Positions 44,298 through 54,437 of a stretch of 64,000 nt of DNA are shown here, in pieces; the first letter of the stretch is position 1; each line of letters starts with the position of its first letter. The stretch comes from Streptomyces hydrogenans (lineage in GTDB: Bacteria; Actinomycetota; Actinomycetes; Streptomycetales; Streptomycetaceae), in contig NZ_BNBS01000003.1 in NCBI RefSeq assembly GCF_014656075.1, forward strand, positions 1 through 64,000, given 5' to 3'. Below the pieces are notes generated by a model. That model was not told where the DNA came from. It searched no databases and worked only from the letters and a program-made list of their open reading frames with translations. Made by a program: the position numbers and the translations under genes.

Positions 44298-45625
44298 CCC
44301 TCCCCACCAACCGGGCCTGTACGGCGACGATCGCGGCGGTCGCCGAGGAAGCGGCCTACGGCGCAAGGGAGTTCGGCGTCGAGGTGCACCTGCTCGTCCT
44401 CGACTCCTCGGCCCCCGCCGACCTCGCCGCGCACCGCACCGCGGTCGCCGCGCTGCCCCCGGCCCCCGGCGTCGTCGTCCACCACCTCGACGAGGAGCGG
44501 CAGCGCGCCTTCCTGCGGGAGACCGTCGCGGCGGCCGGACTCCCCGGAGCCGACCGGCTGCTCGACCTGATGCTGCCCGCCACCGTCTCGTACGGCGCCT
44601 GCACCAACCGCGCCTTCCTGCTGGCCGAGGCCCTGGGCTGCGCCTCGGTGCACCGCCGTGACTCCGACAGCCGCTACCAACTCCACGACGGCGCGCCGGT
44701 CTTCCCGATCCGCCACGAACTGGCCGCCCTCGGTCGGCGGGCGGCGGACGTGGCGGGCTCGGTCACCCGCAGCCGGCTCGACCCGGGCTGCGCCGACCGG
44801 ACCGTCGCCCTCGCCGGCGCGTCCTTCATCGGCGAGCCGTCCGTGGACGTCGCCGAGATCCGGACGCTCGACCCGGAGGCGTACCACGAGGTCGTCGGCC
44901 TGTCCGTGCCCGCCGGGCATCCGGAGATCTGGCGCCGGAACCTGATCGACGAGGCGTTCCGGGGCGCCGGCACCACCCCGTTCACCACCGACCTGTCCAC
45001 CCTGACCCTGGTCAGCCCCACCCGCGTCGACATGTGCAACGTGGCGCTCGGCCGGGAGGTCTACGGCCGGATCCCGCTGCCGCCCGCCACCGACACCATC
45101 GGCACCGACTACTTCCTCCTGCACGTGGTGCGGCACGCCCGGCTGCCAGGCGTGCTGCACAACCGGCACATCGTCAACTACTACACGGGCGAACGACGTT
45201 CGGACGAAGGCTTCCTCGCCTACCAGCTCCGCTTCGCCAAGTACCTGCTCGCCGCCCCGCGCCTCGAAGCGGTGTACACGGGACTCGCCGCGGCCGGCGA
45301 CGCGCTCCTCGACACCAGCGGCCGGGTGCGGCCCGACGCCGTCTCCGCCCTCGTCCGCGAGAGCGCCGGACTCGACCCCGCGGCCGACGAGGCCCGGCTC
45401 GACGTCCTGGACCGCCGCTACCGCGCCCTCGGCGGCCGGTACGCCACCGCCGCCGCGCTCTTCGCCGAACGGCGCGACCGGATGCTCGCCGAGGCCCGCT
45501 CCGACATGGAGGACTTCGCCCTGCTCGTCGACGCCTGGGACTCCCTGACCGCGCACGCGAAAGGCACCGCCGTGAACCACCTCCCCGTCCCCCGGGCCGC
45601 GTCCGCCCCGGCCGTGACGCCGTGA
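44279..45625 (+). CDS. DUF6271 protein, glycosyltransferase-like (GT-A features)
   Basis: A 448-residue protein resembling the actinobacterial DUF6271 family. An N-terminal CLTLPTNRACTATIAAVAEEA strand-helix and a DSD triplet (128-130, VHRRDSDSRYQ) at the expected place suggest a GT-A nucleotide-sugar fold, with GTDYFLLHVV further on. There is no signal peptide. GTG 44279 has GGGGAG at 5 nt and lies within the oxygenase gene (19 bp overlap); the stop overlaps the next start (GTGA). I infer sugar or other group transfer onto the pathway product; this is not established. Confidence 0.65.
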   Translation: MRRVCLTLPTNRACTATIAAVAEEAAYGAREFGVEVHLLVLDSSAPADLAAHRTAVAALPPAPGVVVHHLDEERQRAFLRETVAAAGLPGADRLLDLMLPATVSYGACTNRAFLLAEALGCASVHRRDSDSRYQLHDGAPVFPIRHELAALGRRAADVAGSVTRSRLDPGCADRTVALAGASFIGEPSVDVAEIRTLDPEAYHEVVGLSVPAGHPEIWRRNLIDEAFRGAGTTPFTTDLSTLTLVSPTRVDMCNVALGREVYGRIPLPPATDTIGTDYFLLHVVRHARLPGVLHNRHIVNYYTGERRSDEGFLAYQLRFAKYLLAAPRLEAVYTGLAAAGDALLDTSGRVRPDAVSALVRESAGLDPAADEARLDVLDRRYRALGGRYATAAALFAERRDRMLAEARSDMEDFALLVDAWDSLTAHAKGTAVNHLPVPRAASAPAVTP

Positions 45626-47391
45626 CGGCCGCCCCCGTCGCCGACGGCGTCACCGGGGCCCGCACCCTCACCGTGCGCTACGCGGGCGGCGGCGCGCGCC
45701 GGGGCCCGGTCACCATGGGCCAGGCCAACATGATCCGCTGCATCCTGCGCGACGAGCCCGACAGCATCAACATCCACGACGTGTGGCCGGTCCCCGACGG
45801 CACCGCGATGGACGCGGCCCTCACCGCGCTCGCGGAACTCGCCGCCCGCCACGAGGCCCTGCGCACCACCTTCCCGTACGAGGAGGGCGGCGCCGCCCCC
45901 GCCGAGCAGGTCGTGGCCCCCGCCGGCTCCTTCACCGTCACCGTCCTCGACCACGACGCGCTCCCCGAGGACCCCGACACCTACGCCGAGGCCGTGGCCC
46001 GCTCGGCCCGCGACACCCGCTTCCGCCTCGACCTCGACTTCCCGCTGCGGCTGCGGATCATCGCCCGCGCCGGCCGGCCCGTCCGCGTCGCCCTCGCCGC
46101 CAGCCACGCCGTCACCGACGGCAGCGCCCTCGGGGTCCTCCGGGACGAATGGCTCGCCCTCCTGGCGGGCGAGCCGCTGCCGCCGGTCACCGTCACCCCG
46201 CTCGACCTCGCCGCCGAGGAGCACACCCCGGCCGGACGGCGCAGGTCGGCGGACTCCCTGGCCCACTGGGAGGGGATCCTGCGCACCGGGCCGCAGGCGA
46301 TGTTCGCCGAGGACGGCGCCGCCGGCACCGAGACCGACACCCCCGGCCTCACCCTCCGCTCGGCGCGCGGCGGCCGCGCGCTGGCCGGCGCCGCGTGGCG
46401 CACCGGCGCCCTCCCCGGCACCGTCCTGCTGACCGCCTGGTGCGTCCTCACCGCCCACCGGGCGGGCCAGTCCGTCTGCGTCGCGGCGGTGCCCACCTCG
46501 AACCGCTTCCGGCCCAAGCTCGCGCGCTCGGTGAGCACCCTCTCCCAGGACGCCCTGCTGGGCCTCGACGTCCGGGCGCCGTCGTTCGACGCGCTGCTCG
46601 CCAAGGCGTGGGGCGCGGCGATGAACGCGTACCGCCACAGCCGCTTCGACGCGCTCGCCCTGTGGGAGCTGATCGGCCGGGTCACCACCGAGCGGGGCAG
46701 CCAGTTCGCGCGCGACGCCGTCTTCAACGACATCAGCGCCCTGCCCAGCACCCTCGCCGGCGCGACGGCACCGGACGCGCACACCCCCGAGCTCGAACTG
46801 GCCTGGGGCGAGGCCCAGTCACTGCCGACACGGCTGCTGACCTTCGTCTACCAGACGGAGCCCGTGCTGCGCCTCGCCACCTGGGCCGACCCCGTGCTGT
46901 TCCCGCGGCCGGCGGCCGAGGAGCTGGCCACCGGTCTGGTGCGGCTCCTGGAGGCCGTCGCCGAGGCCGACGTCCCGCTCGACGCCCCCGGGCCGCTCAC
47001 CGAGGTGACCGGCGTGCGCCCGGTGGAGCGCGGCCCGGAGTGGACCCGGGTGGACGGTTGCTGGGTCTCCCCCGCCGCCGTCGCCGCCGCCCTCACCGAG
47101 GCGCTGGGCGGGCGGCCCGTCGAGGTCGTGGTGGAGGGCGCCGACGGCGACGAGAGCGGCCGGAGACTCACCGCGTACATCGGCGCGGACGAACGGACCT
47201 GGCCGGACGGGGCGTTGACGCCCGAGGCGGCGCACACCGCGCTGATGACGGCGCTGCCGGGGCGGCCCGGGGTGCTGGCCCCGCACCGGTACGTGTTCGT
47301 CGAGGGCCCGCCGCGGCACCCCGCCGCGGCGCGGCGGATTCTGAGCGAAGGGACCGGCCGGAGCCGGGAGATGCCACATGACCACCGTTGA
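45622..47391 (+). CDS. Stand-alone NRPS-type condensation protein with A_C-like tail
   Basis: A 589-residue protein. Residues about 25-460 form a condensation-domain fold; the active-site motif HHxxxDG is SHAVTDG (161-167), keeping the catalytic second His and Asp. The remaining part (about 505-589: VEVVVEGADGDESGRRLTAYIG...ALMTALPGRPGVLAPHRYVFVEGPP) resembles the small C-terminal subdomain of adenylation enzymes, without a clear catalytic Lys. It could join an aminoacyl-carrier to an amine or hydroxyl partner. The start overlaps the DUF6271 stop and the end overlaps the exporter gene. Confidence 0.75.
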   Translation: MTAAPVADGVTGARTLTVRYAGGGARRGPVTMGQANMIRCILRDEPDSINIHDVWPVPDGTAMDAALTALAELAARHEALRTTFPYEEGGAAPAEQVVAPAGSFTVTVLDHDALPEDPDTYAEAVARSARDTRFRLDLDFPLRLRIIARAGRPVRVALAASHAVTDGSALGVLRDEWLALLAGEPLPPVTVTPLDLAAEEHTPAGRRRSADSLAHWEGILRTGPQAMFAEDGAAGTETDTPGLTLRSARGGRALAGAAWRTGALPGTVLLTAWCVLTAHRAGQSVCVAAVPTSNRFRPKLARSVSTLSQDALLGLDVRAPSFDALLAKAWGAAMNAYRHSRFDALALWELIGRVTTERGSQFARDAVFNDISALPSTLAGATAPDAHTPELELAWGEAQSLPTRLLTFVYQTEPVLRLATWADPVLFPRPAAEELATGLVRLLEAVAEADVPLDAPGPLTEVTGVRPVERGPEWTRVDGCWVSPAAVAAALTEALGGRPVEVVVEGADGDESGRRLTAYIGADERTWPDGALTPEAAHTALMTALPGRPGVLAPHRYVFVEGPPRHPAAARRILSEGTGRSREMPHDHR

Positions 47392-48823
47392 CACCGCCGC
47401 GGCGCACGGGTCCGGGCCGCTGCCCAGCCCCTGGCGGTCGCGTCGCTTCCGGCTCTTCTTCACCGCGCGCAGCGCCTCGCTGCTCGCCGACGGCATGCTG
47501 ATGGTCTCGGTGACCACCTCGGTCCTCGGCGCCGGGTTCGGGGCCACCGGGGTGGGCTACGCGCTCGCCGCCTGGATGGCGCCGATCGTGCTGCTCATCC
47601 TCTTCGGCGGAGTCCTCGCCGACCGGTTCACCCCGCAGGTGATGATGGTCGGCGCGGACGCGGTCCGGGTGGTGGCGATGCTCGTGATGGCGGCGCTGTT
47701 CGCCGGGGGCGGCGTACGGCTCTGGCAGATCATGGCCCTGATGGCGGTGAGCGGCGCGGCGACGGCGATGTTCCAGCCGGGGCTCGCGAGCATCGTCCCG
47801 CGGGTCGCCGACGACATCCAGCGGGCCAACGCGCTGCTGCGGATCTCCGAGTCGATGGCCACCCTCATCGGCCCGGGTCTGGCCGGCTTCCTGGTGGCCT
47901 ACTGGGACCTGGCCGGGTCGTTCGTGGTGATCGCGGCGGCGTACGCGGTCAGCGCCGGCGGGCTGCTGCCGCTGCGGGGGCTGGCCTCCGGACGGGACGG
48001 CGACGGGGCCGACGAGAGCGACGCTCCGATGTGGCGCAGGCTCGCCACCGGCTGGCACGAGTTCCGGTCGCGGTCCTGGCTGTGGGGCGTCATCTCCCTG
48101 TGGGCGGTGTACGGGCTCTTCGTCTTCGGCCCGTCGCTGCCGCTCGGCGCGGCGCTCCTCACGGAGCAGCACGGCGCCACCGGCTACGGCTGGATCGCCT
48201 CGGCCGACGGACTGGGCACGATCATCGGCGGCCTGCTCGGCATGCGGGTCAGGCCGCGCCGCCCGCTGGTGGCGGGGGTCTGCGCGATGTTCTTCTTCGC
48301 CCTGAACCCGCTGGCACCGGCGCTGGGCTGGAACTTCGCCGTCACTGCCGTCACGGGCATGGTGGCCGGCTGCGGCTTCGCCTTCTGGGGCGTGATGTGG
48401 GCGACGAGCGTGCAGTCCCACATCCCGCTGGCCGTGCTGAGCCGGGTGTCGGCCTACGACATCGCCGGGTCGATCATGGTGATCCCGCTGGGCCGTGCGC
48501 TGGCGGGCCCGGTGGCGGAGTCGTTCGGCGCGGACCGGGTGCTGCTCTTCTCCTCGGCGGTGTCGTTCGTCCTCCTGGGCGCCATGCTCTGCGTCCCGGC
48601 GATCCGGGGCCTCACCCGCCGCGACCGGCCGGCGGCGGACGCGGACAAGGACACGAACGGGAACGGGAACGGGGACGGGGACGGGGACGGGGACGGGGAG
48701 ACGACGACCCAGTCGATACCGGAGTCGAAGTCGAAGTCGCAGACGGAGACGGAGACGGAGACAGCGCCGGGGACGGCCACGGCGCCGGTGTCCGGGAAGG
48801 AGTCGGCTGCGGCGGAGGTGTGA
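47378..48823 (+). CDS. MFS exporter of the biosynthetic locus
   Basis: A 481-residue major-facilitator protein of the MFS_3 (enterobactin exporter EntS-like) type, with about 12 helices and GVLADRFTPQVMMVGADAVR between helices 2 and 3. It overlaps the condensation gene by 14 bp, so it is part of that operon and probably secretes the product. The cytoplasmic C-terminal tail (about 410-481) is low complexity: NG/DG and TE dipeptides encoded by hexanucleotide repeats. ATG 47378 follows GGGAG. Confidence 0.85.
   Translation: MTTVDTAAAHGSGPLPSPWRSRRFRLFFTARSASLLADGMLMVSVTTSVLGAGFGATGVGYALAAWMAPIVLLILFGGVLADRFTPQVMMVGADAVRVVAMLVMAALFAGGGVRLWQIMALMAVSGAATAMFQPGLASIVPRVADDIQRANALLRISESMATLIGPGLAGFLVAYWDLAGSFVVIAAAYAVSAGGLLPLRGLASGRDGDGADESDAPMWRRLATGWHEFRSRSWLWGVISLWAVYGLFVFGPSLPLGAALLTEQHGATGYGWIASADGLGTIIGGLLGMRVRPRRPLVAGVCAMFFFALNPLAPALGWNFAVTAVTGMVAGCGFAFWGVMWATSVQSHIPLAVLSRVSAYDIAGSIMVIPLGRALAGPVAESFGADRVLLFSSAVSFVLLGAMLCVPAIRGLTRRDRPAADADKDTNGNGNGDGDGDGDGETTTQSIPESKSKSQTETETETAPGTATAPVSGKESAAAEV
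48655..48696 (+). repeat. Hexanucleotide tandem array inside MFS gene
   Basis: Three copies of GAACGG are followed by four of GGACGG (7 units, 6-bp period), coding for the NG/DG tail of the exporter. A second weaker run (AGTCGA, ACGGAG) follows at about 48721-48763. Slippage by whole units keeps the frame. Confidence 0.85.
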
Positions 48824-48873
48824 GGGAGCCCCGAGAGCGGCCCCCGTGGGGCGGCGGCCCCGAATCCTCGGGT

Positions 48874-48900
48874 CCGGCCGGACGGTGACCGTCCGGCCGG
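48874..48900. terminator. Bidirectional terminator between MFS and recQ
   Basis: CCGGCCGGACG-GTGAC-CGTCCGGCCGG is a perfect 11-bp stem, extendable by three more pairs, between the convergent exporter and recQ genes. Confidence 0.75.
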
Positions 48901-48953
48901 GCCCGTGCTGTGTCACCGGCGGGCGGTCGCCGTCCGGCCGCGCCCGGGGCGTG

Positions 48954-51074
<2,121 letters not shown>

Positions 51075-51156
51075 CCGAAAAGCCTATCCGCCCGGACACC
51101 CCGCCCGGGCCGCCCGCCGCGACCTGTGGACAACGCGCGTCAGCGGGGTGCTCCGG

Positions 51157-51487
51157 TCACTCGGTGGGGTGAGTGCGAGCCCTGCCGCCGCCCGTCTCCA
51201 GGCTCGCCACGAGGGGGCAGTCGGGCACCGGGCAGACCGCGCAGCCCAGGTGGGCGCGGGTGAGGGGCCCGGGGGCGCTGCCGCGTCCGGCTCACCCCGC
51301 CCGGGCGCGGGGCCGCCCGCGTACTCGACCAGGAGCAGGGCGCGGTCGTCGGCGCCCTCGTGGCCGGCAGCAGGCGCGCCTCCCGGCCGAGCAGCAGATC
51401 ACACAGCGCCACGCAGGGCACGGCGCAGACGCCCCTGCGGTCGACGTGCTCCCCGAGGGGGTCCGACGCCTCCCGGTGGTGTCGCAC
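51157..51487 (-). pseudogene. Frameshifted small Cys-rich protein gene
   Basis: A GTG at 51487 with GGAGG upstream opens a frame reading RHHREASDPLGEHVDRRG, then VCAVPCVALCDLLLGREARLLP. Sense then continues in a second frame (HEGADDRALLLVEYAGGP) and in a third (PLTRAHLGCAVCPVPDC, then PLVASLETGGG) to TGA at 51157. The three pieces together look like one small protein of about 110 residues, interrupted by two single-base shifts. It is either a decayed gene or an assembly error in GC-rich runs. The rest of 51075-51729 holds no other gene I can support. Confidence 0.6.
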
Positions 51488-51729
51488 GTTCCGGCCTCCT
51501 CCGTGGGTGCGGCGGCGGGGCGGCCCGCCGTCCGGGCGGGAAGGAACCCACCCTGATGAACGCGGTTGTCGATTGCGGGGTCGAGCGGCCGCCTCTCCGG
51601 GGCGATCGGCGCGTACGGCCCGAAAGGGCCGGACGGCCGGGCCGGAGGACCTCCGCTGGGCGGGACAGAGGTCTCGTCGGCGCCGATACTGGGGAGGGCA
51701 CCCCTCCTCCCCCGAGAGAGGACCGACTC

Positions 51730-51990
51730 ATGTCGCGGAACACCGCGAAGAAGCCGCACCAGCCGGCGAGCGTCACGGTCAAGGGGCGGAACATGCGGTT
51801 CCGAACCATCGGGTTCCTGCTGGTCGCGGCCCTCGCCATCTGGTTCATCGCCGCCAACACCGGCTCCGTCACCATCCGGCTCTGGGTTCCGACGGTCACC
51901 CTCCCCCTCTGGTGCGTCCTGACCGTGACGCTCCTCGTCGGGGTCCTGCTCGGCCTCTTCATCGCGCGCCGCCGCGCCGCGCGCGACTGA
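51730..51990 (+). CDS. LapA-domain (DUF1049) membrane protein
   Basis: An 86-residue protein with a basic N-terminus (KKPHQPASVTVKGRNMRFR) and two helices (TIGFLLVAALAIWFIAANTGS and VTLPLWCVLTVTLLVGVLLGLFIA) followed by RRRAARD. This matches the LapA/YciS family. The role in Streptomyces is unknown. ATG 51730 follows AGAGGA. Confidence 0.8.
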   Translation: MSRNTAKKPHQPASVTVKGRNMRFRTIGFLLVAALAIWFIAANTGSVTIRLWVPTVTLPLWCVLTVTLLVGVLLGLFIARRRAARD

Positions 51991-52023
51991 CCGCGCGAGC
52001 ACCCGGCCCCGGGCATCCGACGC

Positions 52024-52389
52024 TCAGGCGTCCGCCCCCTCGTCCATGGCGGACGAGGGATCGGGGGTACGGCCCGGTTCGCGGTCGTCCTCGCGGGCGA
52101 GGAGCTCCAGCAGTCCGGCGATCTCGTGTCCGGCCTCGGCCGGGTGCCGGAACGGGGCGTCCGGGTTCACGCGGTAGCGGTTGCGGCGGCCGTCGGCGGC
52201 GCGGGCCCGGGCGAGGTACCCGCCTTGCTCCAGGTCGGCGACGATCGCCTGGACGGTCCGCTCGGTCACCCCGCAGCGGGCGGCCACGTCCCGGAGGCGC
52301 ATCTCGGGATCCCGGGCGACCGTGAGCAGGACCCGGGCGTGGTTGGTGAGGAAGGTCCACCCCGACTGTCCGCTTCCGTTCTCTCCCAT
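52024..52389 (-). CDS. MarR-like winged-helix regulator
   Basis: A 121-residue regulator with a winged helix: WTFLTNHARVLLTVARDPEMRLRDVAARCGVTERTVQAIVADLEQGGYLARARAADGRRNRYRVNPD. The tail is acidic. Such proteins are frequent in Streptomyces next to small stress genes. ATG 52389 follows GGGAGG. It diverges from a small gene of unknown function across a 153-bp region holding a perfect 12-bp palindrome, its likely operator. Confidence 0.8.
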   Translation of the reverse strand: MGENGSGQSGWTFLTNHARVLLTVARDPEMRLRDVAARCGVTERTVQAIVADLEQGGYLARARAADGRRNRYRVNPDAPFRHPAEAGHEIAGLLELLAREDDREPGRTPDPSSAMDEGADA

Positions 52390-52431
52390 AGGGAGCACCT
52401 CCCCTGTACCGGACAGGATCATGCGAGACAC

Positions 52432-52473
52432 GTTTCGTGAAACATTGACGCATATGCCGGGAAGGCAGACACT
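52432..52473 (+). promoter_or_regulatory. Palindrome and promoter between MarR-like gene and 52543
   Basis: GTTTCGTGAAAC (52432-52443) is a palindrome with 5-bp arms. It abuts TTGACG (52445-52450), which is 17 nt from GACACT (52468-52473), a usable plus-strand promoter for the small gene. Binding of the MarR-like protein beside the -35 would affect both directions. Confidence 0.5.
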
Positions 52474-52542
52474 CGGAGTGAGACATCCCGGTGACGTCCC
52501 CCGCGCACGGGCGAGCGGCGCACCCCACGACCGGAGCACCTC

Positions 52543-52857
52543 ATGAGCGGTGAACTCGTCGAACGGGTCCGGACCGCCCTCGCCGACGCCGGCTTCGGCC
52601 CGGGCAGTGGACTGACCGCCCAGAGCGACGGCTCGGCGGTCATCGTCTCCTGGCACCCCGACCGGCTGATCCGGCCCACCATCACCGCCCACGCCGACGA
52701 CCCGGACGTGCACGCCGCCGCCGAGATCTCCGGCATCCGCAGCGCCCTGGACGCCGCCCTCACCAGCGTCTTCCTCGCCGCCGGCCTGGTCCCGCTCAGC
52801 CACCCCGAGGGCTTCATCAGCGTCACGGCCGTCCGAGCCGCCTCTCCGGCCGGCTGA
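52543..52857 (+). CDS. Small conserved-looking protein of unknown function
   Basis: A 104-residue soluble protein, MSGELVERVRTALADAG..., with an alpha-beta pattern (AVIVSWHPDRLIRPTITAH) and a long helix (AEISGIRSALDAALTSVFLAAG). I do not recognise the family. ATG 52543 follows GGAG. Because it is divergent from the MarR-like gene, it is probably its main target. Confidence 0.65.
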   Translation: MSGELVERVRTALADAGFGPGSGLTAQSDGSAVIVSWHPDRLIRPTITAHADDPDVHAAAEISGIRSALDAALTSVFLAAGLVPLSHPEGFISVTAVRAASPAG

Positions 52858-52878
52858 ACCCCCTCGCCGTTCTCCGGC

Positions 52879-54264
52879 TCAGGTCTCGGCCCCGCCGGGC
52901 GGGAAGCCGTGCGAGCGGGCCCGGAGCACCACCACCAGGACCGGTACGAGCAGGGCCAGCAGCGTCCACGGGAAGGAGCCGCTGCCCGCCGCGTCCAGGA
53001 GGACTCCGCCGAGGACCCCGCCCGCGGCCATCGCCACGTTCCAGAGGGTCACGAGCATGGCCTGCGCGCCGTCGGCCTGCGCGCCACCGGCCTCCCCCGC
53101 CGCCGTCTGGAGCAGCGTCGGCACACCGCCCCATCCCAGCCCCCACAGGACGGCGGCCAGGTGGACGAAGGCCGTGTGGTCGGCCAGGACCGCCAGCAGC
53201 GCGGCCGCCACCGCCACGAGCAGGGTGCCGGCGAGCGTGAGCAGGCGCAGCTGCCGGTGGATGCGGGCACCCACGACCCAGATGCCGAGCAGCGACGCGG
53301 CGCCGAACTCCAGCAGCACCAGGTCGGTGCGGTCACCCATGCCCAGGTCGTCGAGGAAGGCGGCCACGTACGCGTACAGGACGGTGTGGGCCAGCACGAA
53401 GACCAGCGTCACGAAGAGCACGGCCGGCACGCCCGGAACCCTCAGCGCCCGCATCATGCCCGGGCGTTCGCCCGCCCGCTGGCCCGGCTGGTCCGGGACG
53501 GCGGCGGCGATCCACCCCAGCAGCAGCACGGTCAGGCCGGTCATCGCCAGGAAGGCGACCCGCCAGTCGGTGACCTTGCCCAGGTAGGTTCCGGCGGGCA
53601 CGCCCAGGGAGAGCGCGACCGGGATGCCCGCCATCGCGACGGCGATCGCGCGGCCCTGGAGCCGCTCCGGGGCCAGGCGCCTGGCGTATCCCGCGAGCAG
53701 CGCCCAGGCCAGACCGGCAGCGACGCCCGCCACGAAGCGGGCGGCCATCGTCAGACCGTACTCCGAGGAGACGGCGGTGACGGTGTTGGCCGCGGCGAAG
53801 CCCGCCATGGAGACCAGCAGCAGCCGCTTGCGCCGCCATCCGGCCGTCGCCGCCGTGAGCGGGATCGCGGTCAGGGCGGTGCCGAGCGCGTACACGGTCA
53901 CCGTCTGCCCGGTGACCGAGGTGCTGACGCCGAGGTCGCCGCTCATCGCGGGCAGCAGCCCGGCGGGCAACGTCTCGGTGAGGCTGGTGACGAAGACGGC
54001 GGTGGCCAGGGCCAGCAGCGCGAGGAGCGGCAGCCCCTGCCGCCCACCGGCCGGGTCGGGGGCGGGCGGGGGCGCTGCGGTCGCTTCGGTCGCTTCGGTC
54101 GCTTCGGTGGCTTCGGTCGCTTCGGTCGCTGCGGTCGCTGCGGTCGCTGCGGTCGCTGCGGTCGCTGCGGTCGCTGCGGTGGCTTCGGTCGCTTCGGTCG
54201 CTGCGGTCGCTGCGGTCGCGTCGGGCGGCACGGAGTTCGGTGCGGTGTCCGGTGCGGTGCTCAT
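52879..54264 (-). CDS. MFS exporter with repetitive N-terminal arm
   Basis: A 461-residue MFS transporter of the AraJ/chloramphenicol-resistance (Cml) type with 12 helices, starting at LLALLALATAVFVTSLTETLPAGLLPAMSGDLGVS. Motif A-like MAARFVAGVAAGLAWALLAGYARRLAPERLQGRA is present. Before the first helix is a 70-residue cytoplasmic arm built of (A/E)AT triplets, which I have not seen as a family feature. ATG 54264 follows GGAGCACCCC. It diverges from the giant SARP gene, which may control it. Confidence 0.85.
   Translation of the reverse strand: MSTAPDTAPNSVPPDATAATAATEATEATAATAATAATAATAATAATEATEATEATEATEATAAPPPAPDPAGGRQGLPLLALLALATAVFVTSLTETLPAGLLPAMSGDLGVSTSVTGQTVTVYALGTALTAIPLTAATAGWRRKRLLLVSMAGFAAANTVTAVSSEYGLTMAARFVAGVAAGLAWALLAGYARRLAPERLQGRAIAVAMAGIPVALSLGVPAGTYLGKVTDWRVAFLAMTGLTVLLLGWIAAAVPDQPGQRAGERPGMMRALRVPGVPAVLFVTLVFVLAHTVLYAYVAAFLDDLGMGDRTDLVLLEFGAASLLGIWVVGARIHRQLRLLTLAGTLLVAVAAALLAVLADHTAFVHLAAVLWGLGWGGVPTLLQTAAGEAGGAQADGAQAMLVTLWNVAMAAGGVLGGVLLDAAGSGSFPWTLLALLVPVLVVVLRARSHGFPPGGAET
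54079..54213 (-). repeat. 9-bp minisatellite in MFS gene, 15 copies
   Basis: Fifteen tandem copies of GCTTCGGTC or GCTGCGGTC (plus-strand reading; one copy ends GTG) code for EAT or AAT tripeptides at residues 18-62. The two types are ordered in blocks (AAT2-EAT2-AAT6-EAT5 from the N-terminus), a sign of unit duplication. Length changes stay in frame. Confidence 0.9.
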
Positions 54265-54437
54265 GGGGTGCTCCAAGTCGGTTCGTCCGGAGGGGGCGGG
54301 CTCGCCGGTCCGGCGTCGCCGCCCTCCCGGCGAGCCCGACTGTGCGTCAGCTCCCTTCGGAAATCCTTCGGTTCCGCTTCCGGTGCGAGGCCGACCGCCC
54401 CCGGAGGCGCCGGCGCGGGGCGGATAGGGTGGCCGAC

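Noticed and set aside
54079..54213. CRISPR array
   Set aside because: The repeat unit is 9 bp with no spacers and encodes an in-frame tripeptide; no cas genes are present.
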